DNA of 64,000 bases from Liopterus haemorrhoidalis (lineage: Eukaryota; Arthropoda; Insecta; Coleoptera; Dytiscidae), in the NCBI GenBank assembly GCA_963971575.1, contig OZ020618.1, positions 50,296,509-50,360,508 of the forward strand. The letters are read 5' to 3'. Numbering within the stretch: the first letter of the stretch is position 1; each line of letters opens with the position of its first letter. Under the pieces are notes generated by a model. The model searched no databases. It was not told the DNA's origin and saw only the letters and a program-made list of their open reading frames with translations. This document shows positions 22,749-33,517 of this stretch, in pieces. The translations under genes and the position numbers were made by a program.

Positions 22749-23427
22749 GCGTTCGGCATGACTGTGCAGTGTTAATTCTGTACCGTGCAAGTTTTTGTCA
22801 CGGGACCACTGTGCATACTGTGCAAGAAAGTCAAAGACGAACGCTTTGTTCAGATTGTGCAGTTATTCAAACTATAATTCTAACCTATTTTTTTGGTAAA
22901 CAAATGAATTATATGTGTGTGATTACATCAAGTCTGTCTCCTGCTAATTGTTTTGTACGATAATTTATAAATGGCACATGAAGGTTTTGCGATGCTTTTA
23001 AGTAATATAAAAGAAATTATATTTGTTGAGGAAGATAATTCAAAAAAAATTTAAACCAGATAATATTTTGGGAAAAGTGTTTGAATATGCAGAGAGTACC
23101 GTTCCAAACATGACTACAAATCAATTTAAAGTACATTTCCGCTTGATCCAGAAAATGTCTTTTTGAGTGTATTTACATGTTCCATCATAAGGTTCATGTC
23201 TGTACTATTTATTCTGCAAATGCTGCAGACATAAACAATAATATCTTGATTGTTCTCACTCATATTGTTTTGTAGAAATAATAAATTTGTATTTTTACCG
23301 CGAAAAACACCATTGCACAGACTGCCGCACGATCTGAACTTGTGACGATTGTGCAAACTGCACTGCACAGTATATGCTGAACGATCGTCGTGCAGCACAA
23401 AGCACACAGAAACTTTATGACGAACGC
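22749..23427. mobile_element. MITE with TGTGCA-rich ends
   Basis: The ends GCGTTCGGCATGA and, from the other strand, GCGTTCGTCATAA are inverted repeats. Both subterminal regions are packed with TGTGCA/TGCACA (about 22760-22865 and 23310-23410). A further GACGAACGC at 22841-22849 makes the left 100 bp itself TIR-flanked. Subterminal hexamer clusters are usual transposase-binding sites in hAT-type elements (inference). The target duplication is unclear. Confidence 0.45.
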
Positions 23428-23583
23428 TTTTTGAGTAAATTATGCAGAATGTGTAGATTATTAGCATAAGAAGCAAAGAAAGAAAAAGACAAATCCTCCA
23501 TATTACTCCATTAAATTTCAGATCTGTCTAGCTTAACACTATATCAGATCTTAGATTTTAAATTTTTGACATTCTAACATAAA

Positions 23584-24464
23584 CGAGGTGTATAAATTAA
23601 GACTGATTTTTAATTTTTTTTTATTGGAATAGAATAACAATTCAATATTGTCTCCCTCAAAATAACTTCCTTGGGAGCCACACAGAGCTGGAAATGGTTC
23701 TTCTAATTCTCATAGCAGTGTTGAATACTGGAATAGTTCAGCTGGTCAGTTACGGACGTTTGAATGTTTTCGAGTGTCCCAAAATGACGTCCCTTGAGGT
23801 GATTTTTCAATTTTGGGAAGAAGAAAAAGTCACAAGGACTCAAGTTAGGTGAATAAGGAGGCTGAGGAGCCACAGGTATGTTTTTACTGACCAAAAACTC
23901 GTTTATTGAAAGTGCTGTGTGACAAGGCGCATTGTCATCCCCAATTCATTGGTCAAAAACCTGATGAACCGTAGTGTGAGTCAAATTCAACTCTTACCCG
24001 ATCATTCTGACTATCAACCGACGATCTGAACGCTCAAAATCCCGGATTTTGTCGAAGTTTTCATCGGTTCTTGAAGATGAAGGCCTTCTCCTGAGTGATT
24101 CATCTTCAATCAACTCTCTTCCTTTTGAAAATGCCTTAAACCATCAAAAACCTGGGTCCTTAACAAAACACGTCCGTAGGCCTGCTGAAGTTTTGCAAAA
24201 GTTTCCGTTGCATTGTGCCCAAGTCAGAAGCAAAACCTGATAGCACACCGTTGCTGTAAATGAATGTCACTCATTTTTAGAACCCACTAGAAAAAATTGT
24301 TTCAAGAAAAAAATCGCTACGGATAGCACAATTACTCTAGCGAGTTCAAACTCGTACTAAAAGCATATCATATGTTCACTTGCCACCCCTCGAAGTCCCG
24401 CGTCCCGATTGTTGCCAGATCAAACGGTATGTCGCCAGTTCGGTTACTTAATTTACACACCTCG
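23584..24464 (-). mobile_element. mariner deletion derivative, second copy of the 13.7-kb type
   Basis: The ends CGAGGTGTATAAATTAAG and, from the other strand, CGAGGTGTGTAAATTAAG are terminal inverted repeats. On the minus strand an N-terminal helix-turn-helix region with stops (about 23990-24275) joins a C-terminal piece, 23703-23894, reading PQPPYSPNLSPCDFFFFPKL. The third catalytic aspartate (SPCD) is kept; the first two are deleted. The internal junction is the same as in 13673-14336. Confidence 0.8.
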
Positions 24465-24477
24465 TGCAGTAAGATTT

Positions 24478-24587
24478 TTCGTAGGTGTTTCAATCCTCAC
24501 TACTTCAGTCTCCTTTTTATGCTACATAACTAATAAATACATAATTAATTCTCGTTGACAATCGAAGCAAATTCTGAAATTGAAAAC
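24478..24587. repeat. 110-bp repeat, uninterrupted copy
   Basis: From GTAGGTGTTTCAATCCTCAC to GACAATCGAAGCAAATTC it matches 25791-25842 plus 26571-26614, where a mariner splits it. The right part also matches the start of the LINE at 26595. It may be the edge of a longer duplicated segment. Confidence 0.75.
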
Positions 24588-25787
24588 TACTCATCTTGCA
24601 TTAAGGTAATTACAAAAAATTAGTTTATATTTCTCTTGTGTCTGTAGGTTTATGAAATTTTCTTCTGTTGTGAAATACTGAAATAACTTTGTAACAAATA
24701 TAATATTTTTCAAATCGTAAATGTTATGAAACTGAGGACGAGCTCAGTTTCTGACTTGTAAAAGAATATCTTAAACTTGTTTAGTATAGACACAAAACTG
24801 CGGTGAATTTGCTATAAAGGATGCGCGTGTTCAGATTACTTGAAGTTTCTTTAAAATTCTTATAAGGGTGCTTTACCATCCACAGATATATGGACGAATT
24901 TTGATACAAATAAATGTAAATAACAGTAAAAGAGGTCGATGATCAAGCAGTAAGTTATATACAAAATATGCAACACAGAAAGGAGTCAAACGAAGAAGGA
25001 TTGAATAAGTACAAAAAGCATTAAATGCATTAAACATACAAACCTTTGATAATATTTTTCTAACATAGCAAACTTGTCTAGAAGCAGCTATGTTAGCAAA
25101 AATAGGAAATTCCTATAGGATTCCGTATATTAATAAGGTAAAACTTCTTAGTAAGGGATGATTACAAACAACATTGAGGTTTTTTTTATTTAACCTTATT
25201 GCCATATGCTACTTTTAGTTTAATTTAGGGAAATTTAATCTTTAAAACAAAACCCAATTTATACCTTAATGAGTTAAAATTGATGTTGGTAATGCCATAT
25301 TCACCAATTCAGTGTTCCCAACTGTTTAATTATATAGTGAAGTTTTCCTGTTGCTTCATTATTATGCTCTTAAGATTATCTTGTTTAGAGAAATTGCTCC
25401 CGTGATAACATTAGAAGTACTTAAATCTAGCCTGACATACAGAACTGGTTCTCTACCAGATAACAAAGAATACAGGAAAATTTCTGACTTACTCGTTACA
25501 ACTACATTTAATTTCTAAGAAAAGTTTTTTAGAACAATAAAAAGAATTCAAAGAGAATGAATGTTTAGTACAAGCATAAGAGTATATAATATAAAGAGAT
25601 TCAGCAAAGTGTAATGGGAGAAATTCGAAGAACTGGTGACTACAGTGTATTTATAACAGAGGCGACATACAACAACTATCCGCTATTTACTGGCAATACT
25701 TCATCCTGTTGTCTGAGAGCACTAATAGGTGTAAAAAAAAACACGAACTCCCGCTAGAAACTTCATGAACTGTTATTACTAAAAGTA
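24588..25787. other. no gene recognised
   Basis: About 1.2 kb of AT-rich sequence without domains or repeat ends. Confidence 0.3.
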
Positions 25788-25842
25788 ATCGTATGTGTTT
25801 CAATCCTCACTACTTCAGTCTCCTTTTTATGCTACATAATTA

Positions 25843-26570
25843 CGAGGGATGTTTCCTAAATTCTGGGAATTGTGCTATAATTAAATTACGCAGAACTTAT
25901 AGGCAATGTTATTGGTGCCAGACAAGTCTTGACATGTTTATGCAACTATCTAGTGCAATATTATTCAGTCTGATTTAGGTGTTCGACTGATATAGACGCG
26001 TTTTCATAGCACTGATTTTGTAACCATGGAAGACGCAGCAAAATCTCAAAGAGCAATAATTTTCTTTTTGTGAAAACATCTGAAATTATCCAGCCTCTGC
26101 TATTTGGTGAGTCTGTAGAATCCAAAAGTACTGTTTATCGGTTGATCGATCGTTTTAAAACCGGTAAAACATCACTAGAAGACGATCCACACAGTGGGCG
26201 CCCAAGCACGTCGGTAAATGAAAGAAACATTACTGCCGTCGAAGACCTACTGAAAGAGGACAGGCGAATGACTATTCGTCAAATTAGTGTGCGCCTAGGA
26301 ATAGGTACACGACAAGTTCATGACATCTTGCATGATTGTTTGGGCGTTAGCAAGGTTTCGCCGCGCTGGGTGCCAAGGCTGTTGGGACCAGAACAGAAAC
26401 TCAATAAAAAAAATTCTTTGTGGACAGCTTAAAAAAATTAGTTTATCGTTGGGATAAATGTATTCAATTAAATGGAGATTATGTTGAAAAACTACATTGT
26501 AATATTGACGAAAATTAACAAAATAATAAAAATTATAGCTAAATTCCCAGAACTTTGGAAACATCCTTCG
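25843..26570 (+). mobile_element. mariner deletion derivative, second copy of the 1.2-kb type
   Basis: TA on both sides (25841-25842, 26571-26572). The left TIR CGAGGGATGTTTCCTAAATT and the right TIR, on the other strand CGAAGGATGTTTCCAAAGTT, are well preserved. The transposase begins at an ATG at about 26026 but has a stop after FFL (26071) and a deletion, then reads GKTSLEDDPHSGRPSTSVNERN and the second helix-turn-helix. It jumps from LGPEQKLN to the C-terminal KKLVYRWDKCIQLNGDY. Same junction as 1235-1963. Confidence 0.85.
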
Positions 26571-26594
26571 TAATATATACATAATTAATTCTGC

Positions 26595-27313
26595 TTGACC
26601 GTCGAAGCAAATTCTTGGTTTACCACCAATAAATTATGCTTAAACACGGACAAAACCCAGACCCTGCTGTTTACTACTAAAAAACATAATTTTGAAAACC
26701 CTCATTACGTAAAGTTTCTTGGAATCTACGTAGATCCTCATTTACGTTGGGACCAACACACTAAATTTCTTAGTCGAAAGCTTAGGTCCACCATCTACCT
26801 GAAGAGATTGAAATACGAAGTATGTAAGGAGGTAGTATTAAAAGCCTATTTTTCATTATTTTAATCCTACCTAAATTATGGCATACTTATATGGGGACAT
26901 TCTCCGTCCGTTGACAGAATTTTTAGCCTTCAGCGTAAAGCTGTCAAAATTATCGCCGGCGCTGCTTACAGAGCCGAATGTCGACATTATTTTACAAGTC
27001 TCAAAAAAATGACCTTACCAGCATTATTCATTTATAATTGTACATACTAATACATAAGAATTTGAGCAAATTCACTACTCTGGGAGACTCGCATGAGTAC
27101 AATACTCGCCCAAAAAACGATATCCGTTATCAGTACCTTCGCTTGAACAAATCCAGAAATTGTTCAAATTATTATTGTATAAAATTTTTCAATGTGTTGC
27201 CCGAGGAGATTAAACAACTATCATGCAGAGAATTTTCAAATAAAGTGAAAGCCAGGTTGAAAAATCCCGTTTATGATTTTAATAATTTTGAAAAGATTGA
27301 ATTTTGTATGTGA
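26595..27313 (+). pseudogene. LINE reverse transcriptase, C-terminal part
   Basis: Reads ANSWFTTNKLCLNTDKTQTLLF, VKFLGIYVDPHLRWDQH, then after one in-frame stop (26862) SYLNYGILIWGHSPSVDRIFSLQRKAVKIIAGA, and after a frameshift at about 27045 the end TRPKNDIRYQYLRLNKSRNC. This is the thumb and C-terminal region of a Jockey/I-like reverse transcriptase, downstream of YADD, which is absent. It is 5'-truncated. A short TTA-repeat tail lies at about 27372-27388. Confidence 0.8.
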
Positions 27314-27754
27314 AATCTTATGTACCTAATAATGACTAAAAACAATAGATGCATATGTAATTTGGTCGATAAATTATTATTATTATTTCTTATAAACTTT
27401 CGTTTCCTGTACTATATGTTCGTTTACTGAATTTCTATATCTACTCAAGATGCAACTCGCTTTTTAAGATCTTTTAATTTTCTTTCCTAATTAAAAGTGA
27501 CAAGCATTCCCATAAATAACCGAAAAAAACACTTGTTCTTTATATAGATATAAAAAAGCGTCATTGGTTGGTCCGCTCCGCGACCCCTGAAACGGAGCAG
27601 CTAATAAATCAGCAATTCCCAGCCCGCAGCCCGAGAAACGAAGCTCGAAACAAACAGAATACACACAACTACAGATCTCGTCCGCCATCACAATAATTCA
27701 AAAATTCTTGATTAACTTTCAAATATATTTAATTTAAACAAAGAATAGAGAGAG
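27314..27754. other. spacer with a GC-richer block
   Basis: 27560-27690 is richer in GC than its surroundings and contains CCGCTCCGCGACCCC. It could be a repeat body or host regulatory DNA. Nothing decides. Confidence 0.3.
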
Positions 27755-27756
27755 AG

Positions 27757-27812
27757 ATTCAGATAGATAGATAGATAGGTAAATAGATGGATAGATATAT
27801 AGATATATATAG

Positions 27813-27870
<58 letters not shown>

Positions 27871-27872
27871 AG
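27757..27872. repeat. (GATA)n microsatellite
   Basis: About 28 units of GATA/TAGA, pure in the centre (about 27816-27868) and interrupted at the left. Confidence 0.95.
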
Positions 27873-28019
27873 AGAGAGAAAAAGAGATTTGCGATTATGG
27901 TAACATTGTATTCAAACTTACAATGCAATTTTTCCATGCAACTTTGGCATTTTTTTTTCGTGCAACTTTCGAACGCCATTTTACTATTTAACTCTGGAAT
28001 ACAATTTTGCTATGCAAGT

Positions 28020-28245
28020 CAGCAAGAACGTACCCAGGAATTTTTCTTGGGGGATTCAGGTGGCTCAACAGACTTTTGTTTTTAAAGATAGGACTTGGGA
28101 AAACGAAATGCTGGCCAAATTTTTCAATATGCAAATGTTGACCTAAAAATATAATAATTAACTTCCAGCATACAAGTGATATCAACATTGTATTTTGAGA
28201 AAAAAACACGTAAAAACCACACGTTTTTTGAGTTCTGGGAGGTGA
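28020..28245. mobile_element. hAT-like non-autonomous fragment
   Basis: Begins TCAGCAAGAACGTACCCAGG followed by TTCTTGGGGGATTCAGG, a motif common near the ends of insect hAT-like repeats. The far side reads GTTCTGGGAGGTGAATGCGCC, partly inverted to the start. The target duplication is not clear. Confidence 0.4.
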
Positions 28246-28379
28246 ATGCGCCTTCATCTCTATAAAGCAATTTTGGAATATAATTTTGCAATACAGCTTT
28301 GGAATGGAATTGTACCATGCAACTTTAGAATAAAATTTTGCCATGCATCTTTGGAAAACTTTGTCATGCAGCTTAAACT

Positions 28380-28643
28380 GCGTTCGCACTATGCCAATTG
28401 TCAAGGACGCTTTGTCAGTTTGCACAATCACACTGTCAGCTGAGGGTAAAACGCATCAGTCTGCTATCAAGCATGTTCAGCATAGCTTGTGAAATAGGTT
28501 TTGTAAGCCACTTGGCAAAATAGGCATGTCCACATTATGAGCGTTGGCACAGCTTCCATTGATCAGTTGGTTTCCAATTGGCATGCCAAGCCAACAACGC
28601 GTCCACACTTACTCGGGTTTACCAATTGGCATAGTCTGTCCGC
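28380..28643. mobile_element. MITE with ACTATGCCAATTG ends, copy 1
   Basis: The ends GCGTTCGCACTATGCCAATTG and CAATTGGCATAGT are inverted repeats. The interior matches copy 2 (29552-29845) along its length, including CATCAGTCTG, ATAGGTTTTGTAAG and ATGAGCGTTGG. No coding capacity. Confidence 0.7.
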
Positions 28644-28775
28644 TTTTTTAGAATGCCATTTTACATGTTCATGAAAAAAGAGACTATTTTAAGAAAAATT
28701 GTAATGCAATTTTACAATGCAACTTCGCAACGTAAATTTAAAATGACTGCAATTCAGCTTTGCAACTTTTCAATG

Positions 28776-29219
28776 AAAAAAAAATTGAAATAAGATGGTA
28801 AAAAAGTTAGTTTGTAACTAGTTACTACCCCACAGATTTAAAACCGTTGATTGTAGTAACCTTCAGACGATTTATAAGATTCTCAGACAGACTAATAGAC
28901 TGAATCGTCTTTTTGTACAAATTACGTTAAAAAAGTAGATAAATACTAGAATTTTTCTTCTAAACCTCTCGAATATAATATATATTTACAAAAAAAGAGT
29001 TATTTCACACTGAACGAGAATCGGTTTTTTATATATACAGTCTGTATAACAATACGTCCTTGTTGATTTTTGGTGAGCTATAAGAAAGAAACGGAAAAAC
29101 TAAAAATAATTTAAAATTTTACTGTAAATATTATTACACTACTACCTAATAATTGGTCCAATCTCCATTATTATCAATTATTGCTTGGCATCTTTTCGGT
29201 ACACTTTCTACCAACTTTC

Positions 29220-29220
<1 letters not shown>
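28776..29220. other. no gene recognised
   Basis: AT-rich sequence without structure. Confidence 0.3.

Positions 29221-29260
<40 letters not shown>
29221..29260. repeat. (TA)20 microsatellite
   Basis: A pure alternating TA tract of about 40 bp. Confidence 0.95.
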
Positions 29261-29263
<3 letters not shown>

Positions 29264-29551
29264 AAAAAAATTGATAACAATATTGCTTTAAATATATATA
29301 CGTATTATGAAAGAACATAGGGTGCAAGAAAGGACTAAATTTAAAGTAAAATAATTGTAGAATAGTATTGTTTATTATGCTACTAGTGCGGAATATGCAT
29401 TCTGAGCTGCCTAGTCTTTTATCCACACTTTTCTAAATTTACTTTCTTCCCAACTCTTAATAAAAGGGCAACAGCAAAAAATCCGTCACGAACACTTCTC
29501 CCAACTTTTCGACAACTACAAAATATACACTTGAAAATAACAAGTTAAGCT

Positions 29552-29845
29552 ACGTCGACCCTATGCCAATTGGCAAGGATGTCCACACTATCAGCTCAAG
29601 GTACAATTCATCAGTCTGTTATCAGGCCCGTTCAGCATAGATTGTCAAATAGGTTTTGTAAGTCCAAGTTGTATGTATTAGCCGCTTGGCACAGTTAGAA
29701 CGTCAATACTATGAGCGTTGGAGCGGCTTTCTATGGTCCAGTTCGCCATCAGTTGGTTTAAAACTGATTTGCCGCACGGCCTATTGGCATAAACCAATAC
29801 ACATCTACGCAAATGTGGCTTTACCAACTGGCATAGTGTGGATGC
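29552..29845. mobile_element. MITE with ACTATGCCAATTG ends, copy 2
   Basis: Starts ACGTCGACCCTATGCCAATTG and ends CAACTGGCATAGTGTGGATGC. It is the second copy of the element at 28380-28643; together they define TIRs of about 20 bp. The flanks do not show an unambiguous duplication. Confidence 0.7.
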
Positions 29846-30400
29846 AAAAGTAGTAAAGTTTACTCGCTGGAGCAAAGCGATCAGCAATTTTATTCAACAG
29901 CATTAGTATATTGAGCGACTTTAGTAACAGCGAGTAAATTCATAATGGCAATATAACATTATTAGGAAAATAGAATTATGCGCATGGAACCGTTTTATCT
30001 AAATATCTCATTTTAATCAAAATTGTAGATAGAACCCTTTTATTTTAAAGTCGCGAAATATCAATCCAGTTTAATCCGGAATTGTACGTCACTGTGCCTG
30101 TTAGCGATCCAGGGGGTGTGTATGTGTCATAGCTGTGGTGTAAGCCGCGATAAGAGTCAATCTCTATTTCCTGGGGAATAAGCAACGGTTTGATACATAT
30201 ACAACACGCATTCAGAGGCGTCTCATCATTCATAAATACCTTCTCTCTATGCTCTGCGACTGTTTAAATAAATGATAATGGAAAGCTCATATGCAAACAC
30301 TCTGAATAATAGCAACAGATGAAACATCCTTCTGGTAAATATTTTCAAAACTCTGACATTTGATTTCAATAATTTTAGAATACTATTTTAAAACTTATAT
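29846..30400. other. no gene recognised
   Basis: AT-rich. No domain. Confidence 0.3.
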
Positions 30401-30728
30401 TTATAGTTTTCTCGGAAGATGGAAAAATGGATGAAGAAATTATGAAAAGAGTAGGCGCAGCAGGAAGATTGTTCACAAGCATCAAATCATCGTTCCTAAC
30501 TAAAAAAGAAATACCAACCAACATCAAGGTAGAGCTCTTCAAATAAGTGACAATGTCGATTTTGACATACGCCTCAGAATCATGGACCACCACAAAGATG
30601 CACAAGGCCAAAATAAGAAGCTCTGAAATGAGATTTTTAAAGAAATTTGAAAATAAAACAAAATTGTACAGAACAAAAAATGAAGTATTTAGAGAAAAAC
30701 TAGACACAAATCCAGTTGAGACTATTAG

Positions 30729-31697
30729 ACTGGTCAACATAATTTTTGCTGACTTACATCTAAAACTTGTTTCTTACTAATTTGGTGCTGCTGAACTCAA
30801 ATATCACATCAGTTTTTGCGTATCACATCAGATTTTTGTTCTACAACAAATACATATTTTCGGCCAAATAATGCTTCTATCGCTTAATTTTCGACGTTGA
30901 TACTGTAATATTGGTACAAATTTGGCGAACAATAAGAACTAAATAATTAGAAAATATTCTTAAAATATTATTTATAGTGAAAGAAAGAAAATGAGAACAG
31001 TTTTAATTACATTTTAATGCATTGGAGTGTTAAAATAAAAATACAAAATAATTTAAGGATTAAATGGTCGTTTGTAAGATCTTCTGGAGTGCACCATTCC
31101 CGATAAGTCTCTTTTAATACTCCAACAGTAGTCAGCCATCATGTGAGTATCCCACCTTCCTTGATAACGTCTCTCCATCTCTTTTAAATCTTGATGGAAA
31201 CGTTCACCCTGTTCATCACTAACATCTCCAAGATTGACAGAAAATTTGTCAAGATGACTGTTTAAAAAATGAAGTTTCACGCTCATGTTGCACCCCAGAT
31301 GATGATAATTTTGAATAAAATTTTCAACGACCTCCACTTAGTTTTCGGCTTTATTATTCCCAAGAAAATTACAAACCTGAATATTTAATGGATGCAGCAA
31401 TCATACTAAGTACCTAACCCTTGACCTTGCAACCCCCACCGTTGTAAAAAGGTCTATAACAAGTACCTGCATATAGGGCGTTCCTACGAAATATATTAGA
31501 CAACAAGAACGAAGTTGAAATTGAAGTAGACGTATATCAGAACGTGAAAAGGTGAAAAAAGTCAAAATACGATAGAACAAAAATTTGACATGGTATGCAG
31601 AAACTGTTAAAATTTTTGAAATCAGCACCCCAAAATTAGTTAAAAACAAGTATCAGATCTAAGTCAGCAAAAAAAAAGTTTAAATTTGTTGACCAGT
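30729..31697. mobile_element. TIR element of uncertain superfamily inside the LINE
   Basis: Outer ends ACTGGTCAAC and GTTGACCAGT are perfect inverted repeats; an inner block TTTTTGCTGACTTA and its complement TAAGTCAGCAAAAA extends the symmetry to about 45 bases. TATTAG at the left and TAATAG at the right may be a mutated target duplication. It carries a fragment with the GERFHQD signature. If the right tip is CACTG, a CMC-type (CACTA/Chapaev) element is possible, but this is a guess. Confidence 0.6.
31053..31386 (-). pseudogene. fragment of a transposon-associated protein (GERFHQD family)
   Basis: Minus-strand frame reads VCNFLGNNKAEN, a stop where the family usually has Tyr, then HHLGCNMSVKLHFLNSHLDK, LGDVSDEQGERFHQDLKEME and RRYQGRWDTHMMADYCWSIKR. 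I recognise this as the C-terminal region of an uncharacterised protein repeated in arthropod and some vertebrate genomes. The conserved His/Cys/Asp/Glu positions suggest a metal- or nuclease-type fold (speculative). Only the last part is present. Function unknown. Confidence 0.6.
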
Positions 31698-32115
31698 GTA
31701 ATAGAAGAAGGACTGCTAAGATGGCTGGGATATACACACAGAATGAGTGAAGACAAAATAGTAAAAAGAGTTTTTGAATCAAGAATTGTGAAGAAAGTTA
31801 GACCAGAAAGACCAAGAAAAACCTGGCACCAAGAAACAAAAGAAGCTGCAACGAAGAGAGGCGTAAAGCGGGAGATAAAAAAATATACAAAGGACAGAAC
31901 ACGATGGAAAGAAGTACGGAGAACAATAACAGAAAATAAGTAACTCGATTATAGCCATACACAGCAAGGTAGAAAGGCTTCAGGATTAATTTTTGTCTAA
32001 CAGGAAAGGAATAAAACACTCGGTAGTTTCAAAGAATAAAACAAGTTTATATGATACGTATTTCAGCTTATGAGGGAATTTTTGTCCCCGTCAATTTTCC
32101 TTAGATGACTGCTTA

Positions 32116-32698
32116 TACCCTTTTCACACTAGATCTTTAAGATGAGTGAACTTAAAGTTCACCGATGTTTAAGATCGGTATGCTTTCACACTTGATGTTT
32201 AAATCTTTGGTGCTGTCATCAGCTACAGTAATTTTGACCTTAAGTTACCGTCATGAAATTACCAGTTTTGAACTGTCTACGCAGACGCACAATTTGAATT
32301 ATTATAAACAAATATGGTTATTGCATTTCATTCTACAATAAAGAATATATTACACCTGTATTAACTTGTAAGTCGATACATTTTATCTCAATTATTGTAG
32401 CTCTGTATTTTATTAAACACATTATTAAAATAAATAATTTTATTATAACAATAAGTATAAACTTCTTATAACGTCGATATAATACAGTATTCTTGTTTAT
32501 GATAATATAAAATGTTGACAGCACAAATTCAAGGAGTATTTTTTTATAATAGAAATTAGGTTCGCAATGCGATGTTTAAGACGCAGATCTCTGTCTTAAA
32601 CATCGCTTGTATTTAGACGAGGCCATACGGTTTACATTAGCGTTTAAAGATACATTCACTTTAACATCCGATCTTAAAGATCTAGTGTGAAAAGGGTA
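32116..32698. mobile_element. Harbinger-like MITE with TTA duplication
   Basis: The ends TACCCTTTTCACACTAGATC and its complement are inverted for about 28 bp (through CTTTAAGA). TTA flanks both sides (32113-32115, 32699-32701). An internal palindrome (about 32569-32606, GCGATGTTTAAGAC and its complement) repeats part of the subterminal motif. 583 bp, no coding capacity. The TTA target fits PIF/Harbinger. Confidence 0.75.
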
Positions 32699-32701
32699 TT
32701 A

Positions 32702-33517
32702 GAAGAATAAAGATTCTTATTTTAGAGTACCCGAGTTCGTTATCAGGTGTAAATATTGAATAATCTTCTAAATAAAATATCAAAATCTACATATGCCTCT
32801 ATCACAGACCTATACATTTAGTCTAATTCACCATTCTTGGTAAGCAGCCGAAGAAAAAAATACGTTGGAGGGGCCGAGACAATCAATAATGAACACCGTT
32901 ATGAGCACCCATTTATGTAACACCATAAGAATTTTCTTAATATCTATCATCCGCATGACTGTAGGTTAAAATACATTATTAGCGTTTTTTCGACACCTCC
33001 GGTTTAGCTTTATTCGTTCTTATTTCCTTACTTTATGATACTTGTAGGAACTTATTCTTAACTTTCCGTACAACTTTTGAACAAAATGAGTGAACATGTT
33101 TGGAAAATTCATCAAATATTAATACAAAACAAATTCGAAAGCGCACGAAATGTTTCATTAGATGAAACTTTGTAAATAAATATAACGTTTAATGTGTGAT
33201 ATGAGACGGCAGACCTAAAACCGCCCATCGCTTCAGACAAGACACGATCTCCAGTTCCTCCATATGTGTTCCAACAGATGCCGCACGTACAATCGAACTT
33301 CCAACGAGTAACTGAAACAATAACTGTGTCTACGTCAGGAGGGAAACGGGGTGCGTCTGTCACACCAAATCTCAGTGGCGTACTACATCCTGTATTATAA
33401 CTTTGGAAGGACTACATAAAGTTTTACAAAACAAAATACCTTCCTGCTAGTGGCAAAATAATTGATATATCAAGTGAAAACTAAAAAGTAACATCCTATA
33501 AATACTTTTGTTTTATA
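32702..33517. other. no gene recognised
   Basis: Moderately AT-rich with a slightly GC-richer block at 33200-33360. The frame at 33112-33363 matches nothing I know. Confidence 0.3.

Larger units (their letters stand above)
27900..28775. repeat. decayed minisatellite, interrupted twice
   Basis: Diverged units of about 24-27 bp of the form TGCAACTTTGGAATRNAATT TTGCNA occur at 27915-28018, 28262-28375 and 28700-28775. The gaps are filled by a hAT-like insertion (28020-28245) and a MITE (28380-28643), which are younger than the array. Confidence 0.6.
30401..31943 (+). pseudogene. RTE-type LINE C-terminus, split by a TIR element
   Basis: Part one (30401-30728) reads AGRLFTSIKSSFLTKKEIPTNI, a stop, then TYASESWTTTKMHKAKIRSS and EMRFLKKFENKTKLYRTKNE. 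Part two (31699-31943) reads EEGLLRWLGYTHRMSEDKIV, RPERPRKTWHQETKEAA and RTRWKEVRRTI. Together they are the conserved end of RTE-type reverse transcriptases (YGSESWT ... RWLGH--RM ... RPRGRPR--W). The polymerase active site is missing. The split is a 969-bp insertion. Confidence 0.75.

Noticed and set aside
27757..27872. CRISPR-like array
   Set aside because: A pure tetranucleotide repeat has no spacers, and the DNA is eukaryotic.
27734..27979. Frame with Ile-Tyr-Leu-Ser repeats
   Set aside because: It is the translated GATA microsatellite.
29221..29260. Replication origin or cruciform signal
   Set aside because: A simple (TA)20 tract in AT-rich DNA is not specific evidence.
30375..30740. 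121-codon minus-strand frame
   Set aside because: Shadow of the RTE-type LINE coding region on the plus strand.
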